A DNA stretch of 48,543 nt from Streptomyces hilarionis (GTDB taxonomy: Bacteria > Actinomycetota > Actinomycetes > Streptomycetales > Streptomycetaceae). Positions within the stretch are counted from its first letter, which is position 1. Each line of letters begins with the position of its first letter. Below the pieces are notes generated by a model that was given only the letters and a program-made list of their open reading frames with translations, was not told where the DNA came from and did no database searches. A program made the translations under genes and the position numbers. This document shows, piece after piece, positions 33,118 through 43,327 of the stretch. The stretch spans positions 1 to 48,543 of the forward strand of contig NZ_JAHHIT010000077.1 of assembly GCF_024539675.1 (NCBI RefSeq), written 5' to 3'.

Positions 33118-33648
33118 TCAGCCCAGCCTCAGGTGATGCAGCAGCATCAACGCGGCCGCCATGTTGGCGGCCGGGACCTCCCCTCGGGCGACCAGTTCGG
33201 GCACGACCTCGAGGGAGACCCACTCCCGGCGGTCCGACTCGAAGTCGTCCACGGGGTGCCCCGTGTACCGGGCCTCGTCCGACCAGTAGATGTGGTGGAC
33301 GGCGTCGGTGAGCCCGTTGGACGGCTCCACGCTCATCAGGTGGCGCAGGGGTCCCGGCCGCCAGCCGGTCTCCTCCTCCAGTTCCCGGGCGGCCGCCCGG
33401 GCGACGTCCTCGCCGTCCTCGACCACGCCCGCGGCGAGCTCCCAGCCCCAGCTGTCGGTGATGAAGCGGTGCCGCCACAGCAGCAGGACCTCGTTGGCCT
33501 CGTTGACGACGGTCGCCACGGCGACGGGCCTCAGCCGTATGAGGAAGTGGTCCAGGTGCCGGCCGTCGGGCAGCTCCACATCTGCCAGGTTGACGCTGAA
33601 CCAGCGGTTTTCATACACAGTTTGTTCGTTCTGTTTCGTCCACTGCAC
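33118..33648 (-). CDS. NUDIX hydrolase
   Basis: The 176-aa protein has a full Nudix box, GVVEDGEDVARAAARELEEETGW (roughly 74-96), which coordinates Mg2+ for hydrolysis of a nucleoside-diphosphate-linked compound. The surrounding sequence (FLIRLRPVAVATVVNEANEVLLLWRHRF) resembles the ADP-ribose-pyrophosphatase-like branch, but the substrate cannot be fixed. Its ATG lies 123 bases downstream of the HTH/TPR gene stop on the same strand. Confidence 0.92.
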   Translation of the reverse strand: MQWTKQNEQTVYENRWFSVNLADVELPDGRHLDHFLIRLRPVAVATVVNEANEVLLLWRHRFITDSWGWELAAGVVEDGEDVARAAARELEEETGWRPGPLRHLMSVEPSNGLTDAVHHIYWSDEARYTGHPVDDFESDRREWVSLEVVPELVARGEVPAANMAAALMLLHHLRLG

Positions 33649-33771
33649 GGTTCTGCCACCTTCCGTCGAGTAAGTGGCAATATCGCAGCAGGAACCATGC
33701 AGCGTCGGCGCGGAGGACGAGCCCGCGCCTCCTTCGTGCCTCGTCGTGCGGATACCCGGTGACGCCCCGTC

Positions 33772-35112
33772 CTAGAGCGGGACGCGCAGCGCTCCGTCGA
33801 TGAGTTCGGCCGCCTCGGCCGTGCCCGCGCAGCCGCTGCGCACGAGGTGCTCGCGCACCGCCCGGAGCCTGTCGCGCAGCCGCTGGGACTCCATCCCCCG
33901 GGCCTGCTCGGCCATCCGCACCGCGGTGACCACCGCCTTGTCGGCGTTGCCCTGGCGCAGCTCGATCGTGCTGAGCATGGCCAGCCGGTGCACCCGGCCG
34001 CGGTCGTGCGCCGGGGTGCCCACGGCGGCCGTCGCGTGCTCGGCGGCCGCGGTGAGATCGCCGAGGCTGAGCAGCGCCTCCGCCACCTGGACGTTGACCA
34101 GACCGGGCTGGACATAGCCGGTCTCGTCGGGCTCGTGTCCGCGCCGGATGCGGTCCGCGGCGGTCTCGGCCCGCCGGATGCACGACAGGGCGCTCGTGCC
34201 GTCGCCGAGGTGCGCGTACGCCTTGGCCTGCATCGCGTACAGGTCCGAGGCGAGCGCGGGCGTGATGTGCCGGCCCGCCGCCCGCAGCGCCGCCTCCGCG
34301 AACGCGACGGCCTGCCGGTACTCCCGCATGAACAGCGACTGGTTCACCAGCAGGGCGATGACGTACGCGCCCAGTCCCCGGTCACCGCTGGCCTTGGCCA
34401 GGCGCAGCGCCTGGTGGAAGTAGCGCTGGGCGAGGCCGTGCGCGTCGGAGTCGTAGGCGCAGATGCCCGCCACCGCCACCAACCCTCCGGTGGCACGGTG
34501 CAGTTGACGGCCCGTCTCGTCCGTGTAGCTGCCCCGCAGCAGGGGCGCGGTCTCGGCGTTGAGGAAGCCGACGACGCGGCTGCGGGTCGCGATGCCGCCC
34601 GCCTTGCGGTACATCTGCTCGTAGTGGGCGCGCGCGGCGCGCAGCATCTCGATGTCGGCCGAGGTCACACGGTGCCGGCCGCCGCGCGAGACGTCCACGT
34701 CCTCCGGGGGGTTCTCCCACTCCCACACCGGCATCACGGCCGGCGTGCCGGTGACGGCGGGGGCCCCCAGGAGGTGGGGGCGCTGCTGCTCGTCGGAGCG
34801 CCACAGGGCGGTGGCCCGCTCCACGAAGCCGGAGAGCGAGGCGCCGTGCGGGGTGGACGGCTCGCCCGGGACGCCGAGCCCGATGTCGTCGAGGGTGACC
34901 GGCCGGTGCAGGCGCGTCGCGAGCACCTCGCAGATGAGGTCGGGCACCTGGCCGCGCGGCCGCTGGCCCTTGAGCCAGCGGGCCACCGCCGTGTGCTCGT
35001 ACCGCAGGGCGAGGCCGCGGGCCCGTCCGGCCTGGTTGACGTGGGCGGCGAGGCCCGCGTGCGAGATGCCCGCCTCGTCGAGGATCGCGTCGAGCAGAGT
35101 GTTGGGCTGCAT
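33772..35112 (-). CDS. HTH/TPR transcriptional regulator (NsdA-like)
   Basis: The 446-aa protein has an N-terminal DNA-binding-like domain (about 1-80, LLDAILDEAGISHAGLAAHV...AVARWLKGQRPRGQVPD) and a long alpha-helical repeat region of TPR type from about 150 to the end. This layout is found in a Streptomyces-specific group of regulators that includes NsdA, which affects development and antibiotic production. The exact target is unknown. The ATG at 35112 starts with MQPNTLLDAIL, typical of the group. Confidence 0.82.
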   Translation of the reverse strand: MQPNTLLDAILDEAGISHAGLAAHVNQAGRARGLALRYEHTAVARWLKGQRPRGQVPDLICEVLATRLHRPVTLDDIGLGVPGEPSTPHGASLSGFVERATALWRSDEQQRPHLLGAPAVTGTPAVMPVWEWENPPEDVDVSRGGRHRVTSADIEMLRAARAHYEQMYRKAGGIATRSRVVGFLNAETAPLLRGSYTDETGRQLHRATGGLVAVAGICAYDSDAHGLAQRYFHQALRLAKASGDRGLGAYVIALLVNQSLFMREYRQAVAFAEAALRAAGRHITPALASDLYAMQAKAYAHLGDGTSALSCIRRAETAADRIRRGHEPDETGYVQPGLVNVQVAEALLSLGDLTAAAEHATAAVGTPAHDRGRVHRLAMLSTIELRQGNADKAVVTAVRMAEQARGMESQRLRDRLRAVREHLVRSGCAGTAEAAELIDGALRVPL

Positions 35113-35151
35113 GGGTGCCCCCCGGTGCCGTGCCTCGTGCCGTCAGACTAG

Positions 35152-35745
35152 TGGGTCCGTCTTCACACGGGGTGTGAACGCAAAGCCCGCGTTCGCGGGG
35201 CGTGCGCGCTGTCGTCCCGTCCGCACGGCCGGTTGACTGGACCGCCTCGCAAGAGGTTCGCCGGGCCGTCGGCTCCCCCTCGAAAAGCGACGGCCCGGCG
35301 GTGCGGGTTCGCTCCGCGGGTGGGGCGGATGGGGTGAGTGGGGACGTCCCGGGTGCGTGGTCGGGCGCGGGCCCGTCGTGGCCGGGCGCGCAGTTCCCCG
35401 CGCCCCTGAAAGATCACCCCCAGCCCAGGAACGCAGCCCTGTCGACCCACGGCCGACACACCACCCCAGGCACGATGCAAAGGCGCAGGAGCGCAACCCC
35501 CAGCCCCCAGGGGCGCGGGGAACTGCGCGACCGGCCACCACCGGCCCGCGGCCGACACACCACCCCAAGCACGGTGGAGAGGCGCAGGAACGCAACCCCC
35601 CAACCCCGCAACCCCAAACCCCCAGGGGCGTGGGGAACTGCGCGATCAGCTGGTGACGGGCCGCGGCCCGGACGGCGGTTCAGCGGGGTGCGGGGGCGCA
35701 GCCCCCCGCGGCCTCGGGGGCGCGGGGAACTGCGCGATCGCGGGC
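35152..35745. repeat. Gene-free intergenic region with Streptomyces repeats
   Basis: No gene is visible between the HTH regulator and pheT. The first 200 bases should hold the regulator's promoter. From 35386 the element AGGGGCGCGGGGAACTGCGC occurs four times: inverted at 35386-35407 and direct at 35509-35532, 35624-35648 (one change) and 35716-35740. Two of these copies lie in a tandem duplication of about 99 bases (35451-35549 and 35550 to about 35665), each unit starting GGCCGACACACCACCCC. The last copy abuts the pheT stop. Confidence 0.75.
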
Positions 35746-38259
35746 TCAGCCCCGCAGGGCCGCTCCGGTCCGCTCGCCCGCCAGGGCGACCGCCGCGTCA
35801 CGGGCGGCCGACGCCTCGTCGACGGTCAGCGTCCGGTCCTGCGCGCGGAAGCGCAGCGCGTACGCCAGCGACTTCTTGGCGTCGCCGAGCTGCTCGGCGT
35901 TCTCGTAGACGTCGAACAGCCGGATGCCCTCCAGCAGTTCGCCCGCGCCTTCGCGCAGCGCGGCCTCGACGTCGGCGTGCGGCACGCTCCGGTCGACCAC
36001 GAGGGCCACGTCCTGGGTGGCGACCGGGAACGTGGAGATGCTCGGCGCCTGGGGCGTGTCGTCGCCGACCCGCTCCAGGACGTCCAGGTCCAGCTCCATG
36101 GCGCAGGTGCGCGCGGGCAGGCCCAGCGCCTTCAGCACACGGGGGTGCAGCTCGCCCGCGTGGCCGACGACGCGCTCGGCGCCGTCGACGGTCACGGCGA
36201 ACTCGGCGCAGCGACCGGGGTGCCACGGCCCGTAGCGGCCGTTGCGGACGGCCAGCTCGACGCCGGCCTCCCGGGCGACCGCGCGCCCGGCCTCGATCGC
36301 GTCGGCCCAGTCCGCCGGGCGGCCCTTGCCCCACCAGCCGGCCTGCTCGCGGGCGCCCGTGAGGACGACGGCGACGTGGCGCGGCTGCTCGGGCAGCACG
36401 GCGTCCAGCGACGCCAGCTCCTCGTCGGTGGGACGGCGGTCGACGGGCAGGTGTCCGGCGACGCCCTGCTCCTCGCGCGGGAGGAAGACCAGGCCGGTCT
36501 CGAAGAGCGCGAGATCGTGCGAACCCCGACCGTCGTTGCGCCGCAGCGCGCCCAGCAGGCCCGGCAGCAGCGACGTGCGGAGCGCGGGCTCCTCGTCGTT
36601 GAGCGGGTTGGTGAGCTTGACGACGCGGCGGGCCGGGTCGTCGGCGTCCAGGCCGAGCTGGTCGAAGACCTGCTCGCTGACGAACGGGTAGTTCGGCGCC
36701 TCGACGTACCCGGCGCCGGCCAGGGCGCGGCCGACACGGCGGTGCAGGCGCTGGCGGTGGGTGAGCCCGCGGCCCGAGGGCGGCTTGGGCAGCGTGGAGG
36801 GCAGGTTCTCGTAGCCCTCCAGGCGGATGACCTCCTCCGCCAGGTCGTTGACCTCGGCGAGGTCGGGCCGCCAGGACGGGACGGTGACGAGCAGCTCGTC
36901 CTGCCCGTAGACGTCGCAGCCGATCTCCTGGAGGCGGCGCACGACGGTCTCACGGCCGTACACCACGCCCGCGACCTTGTCCGGGTGGTCCGCCGGGACG
37001 CTGATCGTGTGCGGGGCGGACGGGGCGATGATCTCCGTGACGCCCGCGTCGGCGGTGCCGCCCGCCAGCAGCACCAGCAGGTCCACCGTGCGCTGCGCGG
37101 CAGCCGCGGCGGCCTGCGGGTCGACGCCTCGCTCGAAGCGCCGGGACGCCTCCGAGGACAGCTTGTGCCGACGCGCCGTCCGCGCGATGGACACCGCGTC
37201 GAAGTGGGCGGCCTCGACGACCACGTCGGTCGTGCGGCTCTCGGGGTCGTCGTGGTCGGCGATCTCGGTGTTCGCGCCGCCCATGACGCCGGCGAGGCCG
37301 ATGGGCCCGCGGTCGTCGGTGATGACCAGGTCCTCGGCGTGCAGCTTGCGGGTGACTCCGTCGAGGGTGACGATCTGCTCGCCCTCCGCGGCCCGGCGCA
37401 CGCCGATCGTGCCCTGGACCAGGTCGCGGTCGTAGGCGTGCAGCGGCTGGCCGATCTCCGTCATCACGTAGTTGGTGACGTCGACGGCGAGCGAGATCGG
37501 ACGCATGCCGACCTTCTGAAGCCGGCGCGTCAGCCAGATAGGCGAGCGCGCCTCGGGGCTCAGACCGGTGACGGTGCGGGCGGTGAAGCGGTCGCAGCCG
37601 ACCGGCTCGGAGACCTTCACCGGGTAGCCGAAGGCGTTCGGCGCCGGTACGTCGATCAGCGCCGGGTCGCGCAGCGGCAGACCGTAGGCGATGGCAACCT
37701 CACGGGCCACACCGCGGATCGAGAGGCAGTCGCCGCGGTTGGCGGTGACGGCGATGTCCAGGACCTCGTCGACCAGTTCGAGGAGCTCGATGGCGTCCTT
37801 GCCGACCTCGGTCTCCGGCGGCAGCACGATGATGCCGTGGCTGCCGTCGTCGCCCATGCCCAGCTCGTCGCCGGAGCAGATCATGCCGTGGGAGGTCTTG
37901 CCGTACGTCTTGCGCGCGGCGATCGCGAAGTCGCCGGGCAGCACGGCGCCGGGCAGGACCACGACGACCTTGTCGCCGACGGCGAAGTTGCGGGCGCCGC
38001 AGACGATCTCCTGCGGCTCGCCGGTGCCGTTGGCCGTGCCGACGTCGACCGTGCAGAAGCGGATCGGCTTCTTGAAGCCCTCGAGCTCCTCGATGGTCAG
38101 CACCCGACCGACGACGAGCGGGCCCTTGAGGCCGGCTCCGAGCTGCTCGACGGTCTCGACCTCGAGGCCGGCCGACACCAGCTTGGCCTGCACGTCACGG
38201 CCGGTCTCGGTGGCCGGCAGGTCGACGTACTCCCGCAGCCAGGAAAGCGGGACCCGCAT
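35746..38259 (-). CDS. pheT: Phenylalanyl-tRNA synthetase beta subunit PheT
   Basis: This is the beta chain of the alpha2-beta2 phenylalanyl-tRNA synthetase, which charges tRNA-Phe. The 837 aa match the long bacterial form: an N-terminal EMAP-II/OB-like tRNA-binding domain (about 40-150), the B3/B4 editing domain (about 210-370), the B5 domains and a C-terminal ferredoxin-fold anticodon-binding domain (FDX-ACB, about 740-837, starting STFPVATQDVALVVD). Its ATG overlaps the pheS stop (ATGA), so the subunits are translationally coupled. Confidence 0.97.
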   Translation of the reverse strand: MRVPLSWLREYVDLPATETGRDVQAKLVSAGLEVETVEQLGAGLKGPLVVGRVLTIEELEGFKKPIRFCTVDVGTANGTGEPQEIVCGARNFAVGDKVVVVLPGAVLPGDFAIAARKTYGKTSHGMICSGDELGMGDDGSHGIIVLPPETEVGKDAIELLELVDEVLDIAVTANRGDCLSIRGVAREVAIAYGLPLRDPALIDVPAPNAFGYPVKVSEPVGCDRFTARTVTGLSPEARSPIWLTRRLQKVGMRPISLAVDVTNYVMTEIGQPLHAYDRDLVQGTIGVRRAAEGEQIVTLDGVTRKLHAEDLVITDDRGPIGLAGVMGGANTEIADHDDPESRTTDVVVEAAHFDAVSIARTARRHKLSSEASRRFERGVDPQAAAAAAQRTVDLLVLLAGGTADAGVTEIIAPSAPHTISVPADHPDKVAGVVYGRETVVRRLQEIGCDVYGQDELLVTVPSWRPDLAEVNDLAEEVIRLEGYENLPSTLPKPPSGRGLTHRQRLHRRVGRALAGAGYVEAPNYPFVSEQVFDQLGLDADDPARRVVKLTNPLNDEEPALRTSLLPGLLGALRRNDGRGSHDLALFETGLVFLPREEQGVAGHLPVDRRPTDEELASLDAVLPEQPRHVAVVLTGAREQAGWWGKGRPADWADAIEAGRAVAREAGVELAVRNGRYGPWHPGRCAEFAVTVDGAERVVGHAGELHPRVLKALGLPARTCAMELDLDVLERVGDDTPQAPSISTFPVATQDVALVVDRSVPHADVEAALREGAGELLEGIRLFDVYENAEQLGDAKKSLAYALRFRAQDRTLTVDEASAARDAAVALAGERTGAALRG

Positions 38260-39380
38260 CAGATCTCCATCCCGAACGGCCGGGTGAACCGGACGTCACC
38301 CTCGACCATGTCTCGCATGTCTTCGACGTTGTGGCGGAACATCAGCATCCGCTCGATGCCGAACCCGAAGGCGAACCCGCTGTACTTCTCCGGGTCGACG
38401 CCGCAGGCGGCCAGCACCTTGGGGTTGACCATGCCGCAGCCGCCGAGCTCGATCCAGCCCTCGCTGGAGCAGGTGCGGCAGGGGCGGTCGGGGTTGCCGA
38501 CGGACTCGCCGCGGCAGACGTAGCACACCATGTCCATCTCGGCGGACGGCTCGGTGAACGGGAAGAAGTTCGGCCGCAGCCGGGTCTTCATGCCCTCGCC
38601 GAACAGCGACTGGACCATGTGGTCCATCGTGCCCTTGAGGTCGGCCATGGTCAGGCCCTCGTCCACGGCGAGCAGCTCGACCTGGTGGAAGACCGGGGTG
38701 TGCGTGGCGTCCAGCTCGTCGGTGCGGTACACGCGGCCGGGGCAGATCACGTACACCGGCAGCTCGCGGCCGAGCAGCGAACGGATCTGGACCGGTGAGG
38801 TGTGGGTGCGCAGCACGACGCCGGACTCGGTGCCGCCCTGCGGGCCTTGCACGAAGAACGTGTCGGCCTCGCCGCGGGCCGGGTGGTCCGGGCCGATGTT
38901 GAGCGCGTCGAAGTTGAACCACTCGGCCTCGACCTGCGGGCCCTCGGCGACCTCGTAGCCCATGGCCACGAAGACGTCCTCGATGCGCTCGGAGAGCGTG
39001 GTGAGAGGGTGGCGGGCGCCGGCCGGGACCCGGTCGTGGGGCAGCGTGACGTCCACCGCCTCCTCGACCAGCACCCGTGCGTCGCGCTCGGCCTCCAGCT
39101 CCTCCTGGCGGGCGGCGAGGCCCTTGTTCACGGCGCCGCGGGCCTGGCCGACGAGCTTGCCGGCGGCGGCCTTGGCGTGCGGGGGCAGGGCGCCGATCTC
39201 GCGGTTGGCGAGGGCGAGCGGGGAGGTGCCGCCGGTGTGGGCGACCTTGGCCTCCTGGAGCGCGTCGAGCGAGTCCGCGGCGGCGAAGGCGGCGAGCGCC
39301 TCGTCCCGCATGCGCTCGATCTCTTCCGGTTTCAAGGCCTCGACCTCTACCGGGTCGTACGACTTATTCGGTGCCGACAT
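38259..39380 (-). CDS. pheS: Phenylalanyl-tRNA synthetase alpha subunit PheS
   Basis: This is the catalytic alpha subunit, 373 aa. An N-terminal coiled-coil tRNA-binding region (about 15-100) precedes the class II catalytic core with motif 2 (LRTHTSPVQIR, about 203-213), the phenylalanine-binding segment PNFFPFTEPSAEMD, WIELGGCGMVNP and motif 3 in GFAFGFGIERMLM. It is the first gene of the pheS-pheT pair. I saw no T-box or Phe-rich leader peptide in the 150 bases upstream. Confidence 0.97.
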   Translation of the reverse strand: MSAPNKSYDPVEVEALKPEEIERMRDEALAAFAAADSLDALQEAKVAHTGGTSPLALANREIGALPPHAKAAAGKLVGQARGAVNKGLAARQEELEAERDARVLVEEAVDVTLPHDRVPAGARHPLTTLSERIEDVFVAMGYEVAEGPQVEAEWFNFDALNIGPDHPARGEADTFFVQGPQGGTESGVVLRTHTSPVQIRSLLGRELPVYVICPGRVYRTDELDATHTPVFHQVELLAVDEGLTMADLKGTMDHMVQSLFGEGMKTRLRPNFFPFTEPSAEMDMVCYVCRGESVGNPDRPCRTCSSEGWIELGGCGMVNPKVLAACGVDPEKYSGFAFGFGIERMLMFRHNVEDMRDMVEGDVRFTRPFGMEI

Positions 39381-39530
39381 CTCTTCCCGTGCTTCCGATT
39401 GTCTGGCTGAAGGTCCCCGTCATCGACTCACGCAGAGGTCGGAGGGCCGTCCATGGGACACAAGGGTGCCAAAGGCCGAGTCTAACGGGGTGAGGGTGTA
39501 CCGCTGCGCCCGCGGCGGCCCGGGCAGCTC

Positions 39531-40646
39531 TCAGGTGAGGTAGGCCGGGGTCGCCACGGGCAGCGTAAATCGGAACTCCGCGCCGCCGCCGGGGGCGCGG
39601 CCCACCGTGATGGCGCCGCCGTGGGCTTCGACGATGCCCTTGACGATGTACAGCCCGAGGCCGGTGCCGCCGCGCTTGCTGCCCCGCCAGAAGCGGGTGA
39701 AGACGCGGTTCATGGACTCCTCCGGGATGCCTGCGCCCTCGTCGCTCACGGTGACCGACGTGCCGGTGTCCTCCCCTTCCCGGGGGGACGCGGCGGGCGT
39801 GATGTCAATGGTGACGGTTCCCTCGCCGTGGCGCACCGCGTTTTCGAGGAGGTTGCTGAGGACCTGGTCGACCTTGTCGGGGTCGGCCCACAGGGCGGGC
39901 AGCGGCTGCTCGATGCGCAGCAGGAACCGGTCGGCGGGCTGTCCGGCGGCGACGTAGGCCTGGATGTGCCGTCCCACGGCCGCGCCCATGTCCACGGGCT
40001 GGCGGCGCACCTCCAGCCGTCCGGAGTCGATGCGCGAGATGTCGAGCAGTTCGGCGATCAGGCGGGTGACCCGGTCGGCGTCGGCGTCGACGGTCTCCAG
40101 CATCAGCCGCTTCTGGTCGTCGGTGAACCGCGACCACTTGGCGAGCAGGGTGGCGGTGAAGCCCTTGACGGAGGTGAGGGGGGAGCGCAGTTCGTGGGCG
40201 ACGGTGGCGATCAGCTCGGCGTGGCTGCGCTCGGTGCGGCGGCGGGCCTCGGTGTCGCGGATCGCGACGACGACGCGGTGGACGGGGCCGGTGGGCTCGG
40301 CGCGCACGTACCGGGCGGAGACGAGCACCTCGCGGCCTCCCGGGAGCAGGAGGTTGCGCTCGGGCTGGCCGACGCGGATCGCGAGGCCGCCGTAGGGATC
40401 GGTGAGCTGCCACCAGCGGCGGCCCTCGAGGTCCTCGAGCGGCAGGGCCTTGTCGAGGCGCTGGCCGAGGGCGTCCTCGGCGGCGACGGCGGTGATGCGC
40501 CGGGCTGCGGCGTTGAAGCAGATCACCCGGCCGTGCTCGTCGGCGACGACGAGCCCGTCGGGCAGGTCGTCGGGGTCGATGCCGAGTCCGGCGAGGTCAC
40601 CGGCCGGCCGGGCCGCTCCCGGTGCGCTGGTCGTGCCGACACTCAT
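39531..40646 (-). CDS. PAS-containing sensor histidine kinase
   Basis: The 371-aa kinase has a PAS domain (about 25-135), a HisKA dimerisation domain with the phospho-accepting histidine in TVAHELRSPLTS (H151) and an HATPase_c domain with N box (SNLLENAVRHG), G1 (DEGAGIP) and G2 (GGTGLGLYIVKG). No transmembrane helix is seen, so it is probably cytosolic. No response regulator is adjacent. It sits between the methyltransferase gene and pheS, all on the minus strand. Confidence 0.93.
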   Translation of the reverse strand: MSVGTTSAPGAARPAGDLAGLGIDPDDLPDGLVVADEHGRVICFNAAARRITAVAAEDALGQRLDKALPLEDLEGRRWWQLTDPYGGLAIRVGQPERNLLLPGGREVLVSARYVRAEPTGPVHRVVVAIRDTEARRRTERSHAELIATVAHELRSPLTSVKGFTATLLAKWSRFTDDQKRLMLETVDADADRVTRLIAELLDISRIDSGRLEVRRQPVDMGAAVGRHIQAYVAAGQPADRFLLRIEQPLPALWADPDKVDQVLSNLLENAVRHGEGTVTIDITPAASPREGEDTGTSVTVSDEGAGIPEESMNRVFTRFWRGSKRGGTGLGLYIVKGIVEAHGGAITVGRAPGGGAEFRFTLPVATPAYLT

Positions 40647-40700
40647 CCCCGTACCCCACCTCCCGTCCTCCCGGAAGAGGCCCGCGAACTCGTCACCCTA

Positions 40701-41561
<861 letters not shown>

Positions 41562-41627
41562 GTGGTTCACCTTCGACCTTCGGATGTCGGTGTGGCCCGC
41601 TTGGCAGGGAGGGCGACCGCGGCCCTC

Positions 41628-41651
41628 AGGGGCGCGGGGAACTGCGCGGCC
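41628..41651. repeat. Copy of the AGGGGCGCGGGGAACTGCGC element
   Basis: The 24-base core AGGGGCGCGGGGAACTGCGC-GGCC matches the copies at 137-160 and in the 35.4-35.7 kb region. It lies between the rplT terminator and the methyltransferase gene. Confidence 0.75.
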
Positions 41652-41704
41652 GGCCCCGCGCGGCCGGCCACCCGGACGGCGGGCGCGGCGGACGTCGGCA
41701 GCAA

Positions 41705-41736
41705 AAGGACCCGCAGGCGGAAACCTGCGGGTCCTT
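41705..41736 (-). terminator. Rho-independent terminator of the infC-rpmI-rplT operon
   Basis: On the minus strand, AAGGACCCGCAGG / CCTGCGGGTCCTT forms a 13-base perfect stem around TTTCCG and is followed by TTGC, giving a TTTT run. It starts 31 bases after the rplT stop. Confidence 0.9.
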
Positions 41737-41766
41737 CACTCACGTCGGGCTAGCGCCGGCGCAGCG

Positions 41767-42150
41767 TCACGCGGCCTTGGGCGCGTTCACGTCCGCGGGG
41801 AGTGCCTTCTGCGCGACCTCGACCAGCGCGGCGAACGCGGTGGCGTCGTTCACGGCCAGCTCGGCCAGGATCTTGCGGTCGACCTCGATGTTCGCGGCCT
41901 TCAGACCCTGGATGAGGCGGTTGTACGTCATGCCGTTCTGGCGGGCCGCAGCGTTGATGCGCTGGATCCACAGCTGACGGAAGTCGCCCTTGCGCTTCTT
42001 GCGGTCGTTGTAGTTGTAGACCAGCGAGTGGGTGACCTGCTCCTTGGCCTTGCGGTACAGGCGCGAACGCTGACCGCGGTAGCCGGAGGCCGCCTCGAGG
42101 ATCGCCCGGCGCTTCTTGTGGGCGTTGACTGCCCGCTTGACGCGTGCCAC
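41767..42150 (-). CDS. rplT: 50S ribosomal protein L20
   Basis: L20 binds 23S rRNA early in 50S assembly and in other bacteria represses its own operon. The 127-aa protein begins MARVKRAVNAHKKRRAIL and contains SRLYRKAKEQVTHSLVY and FRQLWIQRINAAARQNGM, all diagnostic. It is the last gene of infC-rpmI-rplT and is followed by a strong terminator. Confidence 0.98.
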   Translation of the reverse strand: MARVKRAVNAHKKRRAILEAASGYRGQRSRLYRKAKEQVTHSLVYNYNDRKKRKGDFRQLWIQRINAAARQNGMTYNRLIQGLKAANIEVDRKILAELAVNDATAFAALVEVAQKALPADVNAPKAA

Positions 42151-42247
42151 TTGTTAACTCCTTGTAGCGGGGCCGCGGTTGGACTCACACGGCCCGGAAA
42201 CGTTTGGGTCCCGATTCAGAGGTCGGGCGCGATGTCCGCGCCCGACG

Positions 42248-42442
42248 TCACTTGCCGAGAAGCTTCTTGATCTTCGCGGCGTCGCCCGGGGCCATCTCGG
42301 CGTTGCCGGTGAGGCGGCGCGTCACGCGGGACGACTTGTGCTCGAGCAGGTGGCGCTTGCCGGCGCGCTCGCGGAGCACCTTGCCGGAGCCGGTGATCTT
42401 GAAGCGCTTGCTGGCACCGCTGTGCGACTTGTTCTTCGGCAT
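42248..42442 (-). CDS. rpmI: 50S ribosomal protein L35
   Basis: The 64-aa protein MPKNKSHSGASKRFKIT...HLLEHKSSRVTRRLTG is a typical L35. The ATG at 42442 follows GGAGAGAA. It lies 107 bases downstream of infC and 97 bases upstream of rplT. Confidence 0.97.
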   Translation of the reverse strand: MPKNKSHSGASKRFKITGSGKVLRERAGKRHLLEHKSSRVTRRLTGNAEMAPGDAAKIKKLLGK

Positions 42443-42549
42443 AGCGCCGTTCTCTCCTCGTCGGTGGCGTTCCGGTGCCCGGTCGTGAAACCGGGCACGG
42501 TGGAACGTCGCTGGTATCGGTTCTGTCCGCGGGACTCGCGTCCCTCGGA

Positions 42550-43242
42550 TCACGCCTCGGCGGAAGCCTCGGCAGGGGCCTCGGCGTCAGCCGCCGCGAC
42601 CTCGACGTCACTGTCGCCGTCGGCGTTCACGGCGTCGGCGTCCGCGGCGTTCTGCGAGCGACCGGGGTTGGCCTTCGCCTCGGCCTTGCGGGCCTCCTGC
42701 GCCTGCCGGGCCTCGGCCATGGCCTCGGTCTTCTTCTTGTGCGGACCGAGAACCATGATCATGTTCCGGCCGTCCTGCTTCGGGTTCGACTCGATGAAGC
42801 CGAGGTCCTCGACGTCCGACGCGAGACGCTGCAGCAGTCGGTAGCCGAGTTCCGGCCGGGACTGCTCGCGACCACGGAACATGATCGTGATCTTGACCTT
42901 GTCGCCCTGCTTGAGGAACCGGACGACGTGACCCTTTTTGGTGTCGTAGTCGTGCGGGTCGATCTTCGGCCGGAGCTTCATTTCCTTGATGACCGTGTGC
43001 GCCTGGTTCTTGCGCGCCTCACGGGCCTTCATGGCCGACTCGTACTTGAACTTCCCGTAGTCCATGAGCTTGCAGACCGGCGGGCGTGCGCTCGCGGCCA
43101 CCTCGACCAGGTCGAGGTCGTACTCCTGCGCAAGCTCCAGGGCCTTGGCCAGCGGCACGATGCCGACCTGCTCGCCACTGGGACCGACAAGTCGCACTTC
43201 GGGAACGCGAATCCGGTCGTTGATGCGGGGCTCGGTGCTGAT
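42550..43242 (-). CDS. infC: Translation initiation factor IF-3 with ATC start codon
   Basis: IF-3 keeps the ribosomal subunits apart and monitors start-codon choice. From the ATC at 43242 the protein is 230 aa: N-domain I/M-STEPRINDRIRVPEVRLVG, linker, and C-domain KLRPKIDPHDYDTKKGHVVRFLKQGDKVK. The family start falls exactly at ATC AGC ACC GAG, five bases after a perfect AGGAGG, and no ATG or GTG is near, so the rare start codon typical of infC is used. The last 50 residues are an Ala/Asp/Glu-rich acidic tail usual in actinobacteria. A terminator-type attenuator lies upstream. Confidence 0.96.
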   Translation of the reverse strand: MSTEPRINDRIRVPEVRLVGPSGEQVGIVPLAKALELAQEYDLDLVEVAASARPPVCKLMDYGKFKYESAMKAREARKNQAHTVIKEMKLRPKIDPHDYDTKKGHVVRFLKQGDKVKITIMFRGREQSRPELGYRLLQRLASDVEDLGFIESNPKQDGRNMIMVLGPHKKKTEAMAEARQAQEARKAEAKANPGRSQNAADADAVNADGDSDVEVAAADAEAPAEASAEA

Positions 43243-43327
43243 GGATCCTCCTCGGTAGCACCACGCGGCAGTCTGGCGGACGGCCGCGTAACGTCTGTGT
43301 TCGATAGTTCGGCAACCACGTCGAAGC

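Noticed and set aside
39381..39530. T-box or Phe-rich leader peptide upstream of pheS
   Set aside because: No T-box sequence, specifier hairpin or Phe-codon run is visible in these 150 bases.
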